64,000 nucleotides of DNA from Varanus komodoensis (lineage: Eukaryota; Chordata; Lepidosauria; Squamata; Varanidae): NCBI RefSeq assembly GCF_004798865.1, contig NW_025335418.1, forward strand, positions 34,101-98,100. The letters are read 5' to 3'. Shown here in pieces: positions 11,165 through 20,900 of this stretch. Made by a program: the position numbers and the translations under genes. Every line of letters starts with the position of its first letter. Within the stretch, counting starts at the first letter, position 1. Below the pieces are notes generated by a model that was given only the letters and a program-made list of their open reading frames with translations, had not been told where the DNA came from and did not search any database.

Positions 11165-11305
11165 AGTCTCCCAGCCTTTTTCTCTAGGTGCCCTCCCACC
11201 CCATGAGGTCTGAGGCAGAGGTCCTGCTCCAGGAGCCCCCCGTGAAGATCAGGAGTGTGCTTACTCAGAGGAGGGCCTTTTCTGCAGTGGCACCCCAACT
11301 ATGAG
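11165..11305 (+). mobile_element. L2 ORF tail fragment
   Basis: Degraded coding sequence matching the '[16 protein letters not shown]...RRAFSAVAPxLW' region of L2; abuts the CR1 at 11,318. Confidence 0.45.
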
Positions 11306-11317
11306 TTTCATCTGGCA

Positions 11318-12545
11318 CCAACATAGAAGCATAGAAACAGTGAGTCAGAAGGGGCCTCCAGGGCCATCTACTCTGACCCCTGGCTCCAGCCAGCTCTGCT
11401 CACAACATGCCCACCATGTGCATGTCCAGTCTGTCCTTGGACACCCTCACAAGTGGGGCCTCAACCTTCTCCTGTGGAAGCCCATTCCACACCCTCGGGA
11501 GCCTGACTGTCAGGAAGTGCTTCCTGGCATCTAAATGGAACCTTGGTTCCCTGAGCTTCGCTCTGTTGGAGCGCGTCCTGCCTTCCTCTGCAGGGGAGAA
11601 CAGGTCTCTACCCACCTTCATGTGACATCTCCTCACATACCTGTATGTCCCCAACAGATCCCCTCTGAGCCGCCTCTCCTCCAGGCTGAAGAGACCCAGT
11701 TCCCTCAGTCTCTCCTCATACGGCATCCCCTGCAAACTGGCCACCAACCTTGTGGCCCTACACTGCACTGACTCCAACCTGGCTATATCCTTCCTGTAAC
11801 GAGGGGCCCAAAACTGAGCACAATACTCCAGTTGCAGGTACACCAGAGTCATACAGAGTGACAGTAATACCTCTCTTGATCTAGAAGCCACACTTCTGGC
11901 TATGCAACCAAGGGTGGCGTTTGCCCTCTTGACCACTGCATCACACGGCTGGCTCATGTTCAGCCTGCAGTCAACCAGCCCCCCGAGGTCCCTTTCACAA
12001 GTGCTGCTCTCCAGCCACTTGTCCCCTAACCTGTACTTATGACACCTATTCCAATGCCCCAAGTGCAAGACCTTGCACTTATCCACATCGAACGCCATCC
12101 TGTTGTCCCCTGCCCACTTCCATAGTCTGTCCAGATCTTTTTGGATCTGGAGTACCTGCTCCTCAGTTGTGGCCACTGCCCCAGTTTTAGTATCGTCTGC
12201 GAATTTGATCAGCAGACTGTTCACCCCTTCTTCCATGTCAATNNNNNNNNNNNNNNNNNNNNNNNNNNNNNNNNNNNNNNNNNNNNNNNNNNNNNNNNNN
12301 NNNNNNNNNNNNNNNNNNNNNNNNNNNNNNNNNNNNNNNNNNCTTGCACTTATCCACATCGAACGCCATCCTGTTGTCCCCTGCCCACTTCCATAGTCTG
12401 TCCAGATCTTTTTGGATCTGGAGTACCTGCTCCTCAGTTGTGGCCACTGCCCCAGTTTTAGTATCGTCTGCGAATTTGATCAGCAGACTGTTCACCCCTT
12501 CTTCCATGTCATTGCTGAAAAGATTAAACAGGATTGGCCCCAGGA
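11318..12545 (-). mobile_element. CR1 LINE, long 3' portion (contains assembly gap)
   Basis: The minus strand encodes the CR1 RT C-terminal half: [83 protein letters not shown] and RVWNGLPQEKVEAP, then the 3' UTR and TTTCTATG tail. It is the longest CR1 copy in the window, interrupted at 12,243-12,342 by Ns. Confidence 0.85.
12243..12342. other. Assembly gap (100 N)
   Basis: Exactly 100 N. The 169 bases at 12,072-12,240, ending two bases before the gap, are identical to 12,343-12,511 just after it, so the gap probably joins overlapping contig ends. Confidence 0.95.
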
Positions 12546-12956
12546 CAGAGTAGTAACCGGTTAATTGTGGCTTATCGTGACCTCACTGCCCACCTCCCCA
12601 CTTCCTACCATCTGAAAATAGGAGGGCAGTGTGGAGCTTCCTGCCCTTCATCTACTAGGGGTGACTTGACCCAAACTGCTTCCCAGCTCCAAGAGGAGTC
12701 CGGCTTAAAAGCTGCTCTGCCTCCCTTTCCATGCCATGTGCTGCAGCCCCGTTCCAGCCTGGTTCAAGGGGAGCCTGCTCTCCCATACAGGCTCGGCTTG
12801 TCCCCAGACATTCCCCATGACCAACGGATCTTGCACCCTTCTCCCTACACCCTGTCCACATCCACACATTGAGGCCCCTCAGCTGAACCTGTCTAGCTGG
12901 CCCCATCCATGGAATGAGCTGTGCCTTGGTGAAGGCCACAATGAGGTCCTGGATTT

Positions 12957-13545
12957 AGAAACATAGAAATATAGAAACAGAGCGAGTCAGAAGGGGGCCT
13001 TCTGGGCCATCTAGTCTGACCTCTGGCACCAGCCTGCTCTGCTCACGACATGCCCACCATGTGCATGTCCAGCCTATCTTTGAACACCCCCACCAATGGG
13101 GCCTCATAGTGCCAATATTCCCACTGATGTCCCTGGGCCCAGGTGTATGCAAACAGCCAGAGCATCCAATAAATCCAAATCCACAACATTCAGTGAACAA
13201 TCATCAGAAAAAGCTTCCAAAATCCCAAATCATAGAAACACAGAAACAGAGAAAGTCAGAAGGGGCCTCCTGGGCCATCTAGTCTGACCCCCGGCTCCAG
13301 CCGGCTCTGCTGACGACATGCCCACCATGTGGACATCCAGCCTATCCTTGAACATCCGCACCGATGGGGCCTCAACGACCTCTCATGAAAGCACATTTCA
13401 CGCCCTCGGGGTCCTAACTGTCAGGAAGTGCTTCCTGGCATCCAAATTGAACCTTGGTTCCCTGAGCTTTGCTCCCTTGAAGGGTGCTTGCCAGGAATCC
13501 GGCTCCACACATAGAAACATAGAAACAGAGTGAGTCAGAAGTGAT
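12957..13545 (-). mobile_element. CR1 3' end fragments
   Basis: Antisense CR1 3' ends at 12,957-13,105, 13,230-13,508 and a tail-only piece to 13,545. The middle one still encodes [10 protein letters not shown]-like and HMVGMS-like ORF ends on -. Confidence 0.7.
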
Positions 13546-13849
13546 CCACAACACGTTTTATGCGATGCTTTTGGACTGCAGTGCCTATCTGGGAATTTGG
13601 GGAAGTGCTCTGGTCACCGTCACCAACGGAGCGTGCGGCTCGCCAGACACTGGCCGCTGTATGGCATCATCTGCATCTTGTGCACTGAGTTAAAAAGCTC
13701 GTGTGGGAATGGAAAGGGCAGATGCTGGGAGGGTGGTGGGAAGCGGGGCAGAAAGTGAGACTAGGGCAAGAAAGAGCAAGGCTGGAAGCGGGGAAAGAAG
13801 ACAGCCCTTAGATTTCCCAAGCTTTCCCCCACAACTGCTTTTCATGGGG

Positions 13850-14120
13850 GCAAGGAGGGTGTTTGCAAATTCTCCGGAACAGGTCAAATTGAGCCCCTGG
13901 AAGCAGCAACGGCGAAATAGGCTGTTCGGCTTCCTGGGCAGGCCAGGCTCCCTGGAGAAGACCCTCCTGCTGGGGAAAGCTGAAGGCAGGAGAAGGGGAC
14001 GGCTGAGGAGACAGAGGGACTCCGTGAAGGGAGCCACCGCCTGGCATTGGGAGCAGCTGAGCAAGGTGGTCCTGGCTGGGCCCTCTGGAGGGCCTCCACT
14101 CACAGGGATGCCTGGACAGA
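13850..14120 (+). mobile_element. Diverged RTE/BovB-like fragment
   Basis: The frame reads RLFGFLGRPGSLEKTLLLG and RRRGRLRRQRDSV, aligning with FGHLMRRKDSLEKSLMLG...RRRGRQRMRWLDGV of BovB. It is clearly older or from another RTE subfamily than the other BovB copies. Confidence 0.4.
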
Positions 14121-14488
14121 GACGGCCAGATGGCAGAGAAAAAAGAGGGGGGAGTGTCACGCACGGGGCGTTCGAGACCCCCTAATAGGCCCTCTCTGGA
14201 CTTGTCTGCCTTCCCTTGCTGGGAAGGGCCATGGAGCGAGACAGGGAAAGGGGCTTTGGGAGTCTCCCACCCATGTTCCCCCCTTGCCTGCCAGACTGCC
14301 ACCTTCCCCCCCCCCCCCCCCCGGGTCTCCTGGATCCAATTTTTCACTCGCTTTCTCAGCAGCCGGGCCAGCATCCCACTGCCCTGGAAGGATCAGACGT
14401 GGCTTCCTCAGCCACCTTCCCAGGATGCACTTGCCTGCTACCCCAAAGGTATCGGGCGCTGTTGCACGAGGGTGCCCCCCTGCCGGCC

Positions 14489-14490
<2 letters not shown>

Positions 14491-14529
<39 letters not shown>

Positions 14530-14556
14530 ATTAATTAATTAATTAATTAATTAAAA
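14491..14556. repeat. (CT)n followed by (TTAA)n
   Basis: About 34 bases of CT repeats run directly into about 28 bases of TTAA repeats; the latter mark the 3' tail of the antisense L2 that follows. Confidence 0.9.
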
Positions 14557-15765
14557 GCTTCTGTATGCCATCCTATTATACAAGATCCCAGGACGGCTTA
14601 CAATATTTAAAAAACACTTAAAACAACAATTTCAATAAATAATAGAATAGGACAAAACAAAGAGTGACTAAAGGTAAAGGTTGCTAATTTTTAAAATACT
14701 GTTTAAATAAAAAGGGTTTGGCCTGGTGCCAAAAGGAGTATTGGCTCAGCACCAGGCGTATCTGTCTGGGGATTCATTCCAGAGTCTGGGCATCACCGCA
14801 GAGAAGGCCCTGCTCTGAGATGATGTCCTTTTTTATCTCTCTTAGAGAGGGTTCCTGGAGCAGGGCTTCTCCTATAGATCTTAAGGGACGCGAGGGTGTA
14901 TAAGGAAGGAGACGTTCCTTCAGGTTTCCTGCTCCCAAGCCTTTTAGGACTTGATATGTCAAAACCAGCACCTTGAATTGGGCCCAGACTTCAACTGGGA
15001 GCCAGTGGACTTTGTAGAGGACTGGCATTATGTGAGAGCAACGGCCTGGTCCCGTCAGCAGCCTGGCAGCTCTGTTCTTTACCAGTTGCATTATCTGGAC
15101 CGTTTTCAAGGGCAGCCCCACGTAGAGCGCGTTGCAGTAATCCAAGCAGGAGGTTACCACAGCATGTATCACTGTTGCTTGGCAGTGCTCATCCAGGTAA
15201 GGACGCAGCTGATGGATCAGTCAAAATTGTAGGAAAGCACACCTTGCCACCGCCGCCACCTGGAACTCCAGGGAAAGCTCTGGGTCAAGGAGTACCGCCA
15301 AGCTGCAGACCCCGTCCTTTAGAGGGAGTGCTACCCTGTCCAGAACTGGGTCTAAACACCTACCTGGAGACCCACACCGCCCACCAACAGGACTTCCATC
15401 TTATCTGGATTGAGGCTCAGTTTCTTGGCCCTCATCCAGCCCATCACCTCGGCCAGGCACCGGTTCAATAAAGCCACCGCCTCACCTGGAGTAGATTTAA
15501 ATGAGAGGTAGAGCTGGGTGTCATCAGAATACTGATGACTCCGCAGCCCAAACCTCCTGATGACCTCTCTCAGTGTTTTCATGTAGATGTTGAATAGCAT
15601 GGGGGACAAAATAGAGCCCTGCAGGACCCGATGGCAAAGTTTCCATGGTGCAGACCATAGTCCCCCAGTACCACCATCTGGAATTGGTCGGCAAGATAGG
15701 AGTGGAAACACTGCCACGCAGTGCCTTCTATTCCTAAATCAGCCAGCCTATCCAGCTGCCCACCA
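14555..15765 (-). mobile_element. L2-type LINE with reverse transcriptase region
   Basis: About 1.2 kb, the longest L2 copy here. Minus frames encode RT motifs DLGIEGTAWQCFHSYL, VLQGSILSPMLFNIYMK, HQYSDDTQLYLSF (the YxDD box, here YSDD) and KLSLNPDKMEVLLVGG, then VVTSCLDYCNALYVGLPLKT, KVHWLPVEVWAQFKVLVLTY and [16 protein letters not shown]. Broken by frameshifts. Its truncated 5' end lies only about 15 bp from the leader-like exon at 15,777-15,878. Confidence 0.8.
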
Positions 15766-15776
15766 GGAACACCTAC

Positions 15777-15878
15777 CGGCCCGGCCCCGTCCTGCCTCCA
15801 TTCCGCGCACCAAAGATGGCCTCGCCACCGAGAGCACCAGCAGCAGGAGCAGGTCTGGGGGGACGGAGGCCGCCCCAT
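15777..15878 (-). pseudogene. Possible MHC class II leader exon (decayed)
   Basis: On -, ATG at 15,878 begins MGRPPSPQ; one base out of frame the sequence continues DLLLLLVLSVARPSLVRG, a typical signal-peptide core, and a good donor (CCG|GTAGGT) follows at 15,776. One missing base would explain both the frame change and why the exon is 102 bp instead of a length giving the phase 1 used by MHC leader exons. Same strand as the isolated class II transmembrane exon at 7,917-7,804. It could also be chance; only the hydrophobic core, ATG and donor support it. Confidence 0.3.
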
Positions 15879-16299
15879 CGCTGCCCCCAGGGGTGCCCAG
15901 ATGCCAGACGGGAGGGCGTAGATCCTTTGGCTGGAGGAGAGAGCGATTGTGGAGAGGCCAGGCGCTGGGTGGCTGCAAAGGGGAAGTGAGGGCAGCTGCG
16001 TGGTCTGGTTCCCTGGCAGAAGGGCTTGCATGGGAACCGTGGTGGCAGAAAGTGACAGACACACACGCCTGTGGAGGGAGAATGACGCAACATGGATAGC
16101 GTTCTGCAGAAGGTGAAGCATGGCCCTTCCGTGATCCCAAGTGCCCCCCCCCCCTCAGCTCCAGAGGGAAGTGGCTCCTGCCCCCTTCTCTCTTTACGCT
16201 CTTGGTTCTTGGTCCTGGACAATGACGTGACAAAAGTCACGGGCCCAGTGGAGACAGACTCTGCTGCAGACTGATGCAGGCGCCAGCGTTTTGTGACCT

Positions 16300-16612
16300 T
16301 TTCGGGGAATGCACGCTACAATTTGCCCCTAATCTTCCACTTGCGATCATAGAAACAGAGAAACAGAGTGAATCAGAAGGGACCTCCTGGGTCATTTAAT
16401 CTGACCCCCGGTTCCAGCTGCCTCCACTCAGGACATGCCCACCATGTGCATGTCTAGCCCCCTTTTTGGGGGACGCACATTGTAATTTGACCCTAAACTA
16501 CCGCTTGTGATCATAGAAACACAGAGAAACAGAGTGAATCAGAAGAGGTCTCCTGGGTCATCTAGTTTGACCCTGGCTCCAGCTGGCTTCACTCATGACA
16601 TGCCCACCAGGA
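16300..16612 (-). mobile_element. Head-to-tail CR1 3' ends with common linker
   Basis: Two antisense CR1 3' ends, each preceded (on +) by the linker of type 'TTTGGGGGACGCAC...AATTTGCCCCTAA...CTTGTGATCATAGAAAC'. Same arrangement as at 2,124-2,520 and 18,535-18,950. Confidence 0.65.
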
Positions 16613-16789
16613 AACTAGCCTAACAGGAAACGGGAAGAGAAACTAATGTTACTGTTACTGAGAAAACTGTAAAAGTCGAACTTCAAAAACCATTTTAAAA
16701 CTGCAATGTGCACAAAAGGGGATCTGTTTGTGAATTCTGCATAGGATGCAAAAATGGCAGATGGGGGGGAGGAGGAGGGGGGGACCTTT

Positions 16790-16905
16790 GACTGCCTCGC
16801 TCCTCCAACCTGGCACCCTCTGGTGGGGCTGGACTCTAATTCCCATCCACCACCAGCCAGCAGAAGTCCCCCTGATGGGAGCTGTAGCAGCCCAACACAC
16901 TGTAG
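16790..16905. repeat. Inverted-repeat element (short MITE-like), degraded
   Basis: The 'CCAACCTGGCACCCTCTGG...CCATC...GGGAGCTGTAGC' pattern resembles the palindromic element at 26,192-26,329. Only part of the palindrome is clear. Confidence 0.3.
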
Positions 16906-16914
16906 GCCCTCAGA

Positions 16915-17075
16915 AGAGCCCTGAGGATCGGGGGGGGGGGTCCCCCAAATCTGGCTTCCCACAGGAACCCTCAAGCAGACCCTGAGCACCACAGAACCCT
17001 CCTACCCATGTTCCCCAGCAGTTGGTGTCCAGAAGCACATTGCCCCCATCCTGGACAGCATCTAAAAGCCAACAG
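16915..17075 (-). mobile_element. CR1/L3-like 3' UTR fragment
   Basis: 'CCCTCCTACCCATGTTCCCCAGCAG' and following bases match the repeated 3' UTR seen at 20,480-20,560 and 29,370-29,420. Confidence 0.35.
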
Positions 17076-17159
17076 GACTAGTTCCTGTGGATGTCCAGTC
17101 CTCTTCGACCAAAGCCCAAACATCCATCCCTCACACCCATTTCCAGTTCTGTATTCGTC

Positions 17160-17310
17160 ACCTTTGGAATATACGTATTTCAAACGATATATTTGGAATA
17201 TATATTTCGGAATATATTTGGAATATATTTTAAGGAATATATTTGGAATATACATATTCCAATATAAATATTATATTGGAATATTTATTTTTATATAATA
17301 TAAATATCAA
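17160..17310. repeat. AT-rich palindromic minisatellite
   Basis: Imperfect repeats of a TTTGGAATATAT-type unit, followed by the inverse order (ATATTCCAATATAAAT). The tract is self-complementary and could form hairpins. Confidence 0.7.
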
Positions 17311-17349
17311 GAAAGTATTTTCCTCTGTTAGGCCCTTTCCCTTGATTGT

Positions 17350-17560
17350 AGCTTACTCCTTTTAATGCCACCTTTCTCCTCTCTTACAAGGAACCCAAAA
17401 CAGCTCACGTGCTTCTCCTCCCTCTCCCCCTCCCCCGGTGTGCACGACAACCCTGCAAGGCAGGCCAGACATCCACCAGCAAGTCCTGTCCCTGAGTGGG
17501 GGTGCGGAGCCACATCCCCCCGACCCAGCGCTCTAACCACTGCACCAGCTGGCTTTCACA
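17350..17560 (-). mobile_element. tRNA-derived SINE
   Basis: Antisense SINE: body 'ACAACCCTGCAAGGCAGGCC', then the promoter-bearing head ending 'GCTCTAACCACTGCACCAGCTGGCT', the complement of a tRNA-like A box region. Confidence 0.6.
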
Positions 17561-17895
17561 AGGGTTGTGTGGGGCGGAGCGTGGCTGCAGGCTCTGGTTT
17601 GGGGGCATAGCAGACCGGGGGGGCCCAGTGTCCCTGACTCGGCCAAGGGCTGCTCTGAGCTTTGCAAAGCCGGGCCCCACGGTTGGGTCGGGGCGGGGTG
17701 GACATGGGGGGGTTGGATACAGAATGCTTCTAGCCTCGTGAGTTATCCATCATCAGAGGGAAGTCCCACTGGCGTTCCTTGTCGGGCACTTCCTCCCCTC
17801 CAGAACACACTGTGTACCCATGAGTTGTGTGCCCCAGTGGGTCCTGAGACCACCCTTCTGCCCCCCAGCCAGCTCCCCCTCCCCGGCTGGCAGCC

Positions 17896-17986
17896 ATGGG
17901 ACCCCCTCCGGTGTGGGCAGCCCTCCTGCCTGCCCTGCTGGGGCTGGCCCCGATCCGCAGCGCTGCAGAGGGAAAGACCCCCCCGG
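17896..17986 (+). CDS. MHC class II beta exon 1 (leader)
   Basis: 91 bp from ATG to a GTAAGT donor at 17,987. Encodes a signal peptide (MGPPPVWAALLPALLGLAP...) and the first mature residues, ending in phase 1. The first in-frame ATG with a hydrophobic core directly after it was chosen. Confidence 0.8.
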
Positions 17987-20900
17987 GTAAGTGTTTGGGG
18001 CACCCCTTGGGGAAGGGAGGGGGCAGTGGGGGGCCTTCCCCAAAGGCAGGGGGTCCAGAAAGGGGGAGCTCAGTTCCTGGGGAAGCTGGAAGGCTCTTGA
18101 GGGGTGAGAAGGGTGGCAAATGCCCCCCAACCTCTCGGGGGAGTGTGGCACCTTGCCTGAGAAAGTCCCAAACTGGGGAGATGGAGAGGTTTCTCTGGAT
18201 CACAGCCTAGACAGTGGCACCCTCAGAGCAGCTGTTCCCCTGGAGGTTTTGGACCGTAAGACCTATCAGCATGGCTGGCAGTAAGGAATGATGGGAACTG
18301 TAGTCCTAGAACTTCCAGGGGAAGGCACCAGGTTGGGGAAAGCTACTTCGAAAAATGCCCCCCGTTTCCTTATTACATGAAGAGCCCACCTCTTTTCCCC
18401 TTTAAGGAAGCCAAGGCCCTCCTCCTGCCATTTGCATCCACACAACAACCCTGTGAGGTGGGTTAGGCTGAGAGTTGATGCCCAGCTCAAAGTCACTCAA
18501 CGAGTTGCTTGGCTGGAAGGGATTCTAGCAAACAATGTGAGTCAGAAGGGTCCTCCTGGGTCATCTAGTCTGACCCCTGACTCCAACCGGCTCCACTCAT
18601 GACATGCCTCCCATGTGCATGTCTAGCCCTCTTTTTGAGGGATGCACTTTACAATTTGCCCCTGAACTACCACTTGTGATTATAGAAACAGAGAAGCAGA
18701 GCGAGTAAGAAGGGGTCTCCTGGGTCATCTAGTCTGACCCCGGCTCCAGCCGGCTCCACTCAGGACATGCCTACCATATGCATGTTTAGCCCCCTTTTTT
18801 GGTGATGCACTTTGCAATTTGCCCCTAAACTACCGCTTGTGATCATAGAAACAGAGAAGCAGAGTGAGTCAGAAGGGGTCTCCTGGGTCATCTAGTCTGA
18901 CCCTCGGCTCCAGCTGGCTCCACTCAGGACATACATACCATGTGCAAACCGGCCTTTCTTGAGTCCCAGTCCAATGCTGCACCACTCTGGTTCCTGCTAT
19001 TCCAGGCCCAAATGGTGCATCCCATTCAGCCTTCCCTCACCACAAAAGGGCCTTTCCACTTTTTCTTCCTGATGGGCAGCAGGCAGAAATCTAACCAGTG
19101 CTGTGCTCTCTCTGTTTCGCTCTCTCCATCCCCAAGTGCATTCTGGGAAAAAGATGCTGCAGCCATCCCAGGCCAAACAGTGGAGGGCCCAGAACCATAG
19201 TCCTTCCCTGTCTTCACCAGGGAGCACAGGTGGCTGGGGGAGGATATACCACAGCCCTGCAGTGTAGTCCAGTATTTATTTATTTAGCATTTTATTTATT
19301 TAAAGCTTATATATCCCGTCCGACTACTAGCATCTCGGGGCAGTTTTACAATCAAAGCAACACAAAGAAAATACAGCACAGCATCCGATGCTTCCAGTAT
19401 AATAAAATCCACATTAAAACCTTTTAAACATTAAAATAATAGGGAAATAAAAAGCTTTTCACCTGGTGCAAGAAGGAATAAGGCGTCGGAGCCAGGCAAA
19501 CCTCTCTGGGGAGTTTATTCCAAAATTGGGGTGCCAACACAGAGAAGACCGTTCTCTGGGTAGCCTCCGCACCCCCAGTAATCTCCTCCAAGGAGGGCTC
19601 CTGGAGCAGGCCCTCCAGGTTGGATCACAAGGGGCAGGAAGGCAGAAGGGGGGCAGTGTTATCCTGCCACTACAAAAGCAGCGGAGAATGTGGCAGCACC
19701 ATCAGCCCCGGCAAGAAAAGCCGGGCAGACGCATTCACGTTCCGATCCAGAGACGCAGGATGGGGTGGCCGCACTGGGGGAGAGCCGTGGTTGAGGCCCC
19801 ATTGGTGAGGGTGTCCAAGGACAGGCTGGACATGGACATGGTGAGCATGTCATGAGCGGAGCCAGCTGGAGCCGGGGTCAGACTAGATGGCCCAGGGGAC
19901 CCCTCCTGACTCGCTGTTTCAATGTGTGGGACCTGATTCCTGGCAAGCACCCTCCAACGGAGCCAAGCTCAGGGAGCCAAGGTTCAATTTAGATGCCAGG
20001 AAGCACTTCCTGACAGTCAGGACCCCGAGGGTGTGGAATGGGCTTCCCCGGGAGGTGGTTGAGGCCCCATCAGTGCGGGTGTTCAAGGACAGGCTGGACA
20101 TGCACATGGTGGGCTTGTCGTAAGCGGAGTCAGCTGGAGCCGGGGTCAGACTAGATGGCCCAGGAGACCCCTTCTGCCTCGCTCTGTTCCAGTGCTTCTG
20201 TGTTCCTCCCTCAGACTGAGTCAGTCCCTGGTCCATGTAACCCCATATTGCCAATGAGGGCAGGCAGCCGGGGCTCTGCGGGCTTCAGGTGGATCGGTGG
20301 TGTGCAGGTAGTTTTGGGGTACAGTGTGTGAAGCCGCATGCCGAATTGTGTAAGGAGAACAAAAGCAAAGCCAGGAGGCGAGGCTGTGCCGAGAGTCCCG
20401 GTGCCAGGTCAGACCGCGTGGGTCCATCTCATCTGGGATTCTGTGCATGCGGCAGGGGCTCCCCAGGGAAACCCACGAGCTGGACACCGGTGCCGTGACA
20501 CACTCCTACCCATGTTACCCAGCAAGTGGTGCGCGAGGCACACTGCCTGATCCTGGAGGGAGCCACAGGGTGAGGGTGCTCAAGAATTGGCTGGACATGC
20601 ACATGGAGGGCATGTCATGAGTGGAGCCGGCTGGAGCCAGGGGTCAGACTAGATGGCCCGGGAGACCCCTTCTGCCTCGCTCTGTTTCTATGTTTCTTCC
20701 TGCAACCCCCATGCAGAGGAGGCTGTCGGGAGGAGGGGGCAGGCTTGGGGGGCCTCCGCTCCTGCCATGGGTGTCTGGATCTGAGCGGGGGCCGGATGCA
20801 CTCAGCCCAGAGTGAGGACCCAGGTGAGCCCCCATCGGTGGGTGCCGGCAGCTCTCCCCCAAGGGGGGAGGTTCGGATGACCGGACTCGACTGGGCAGCC

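Noticed and set aside
13703-14510. Overlapping open frames of 100-190 codons on both strands
   Set aside because: GC-rich shadows; the only recognisable part is a diverged RTE/BovB piece.
17560-17895. Search for S-X-Y promoter boxes upstream of class II beta
   Set aside because: No ATTGG and no convincing X box found; not annotated.
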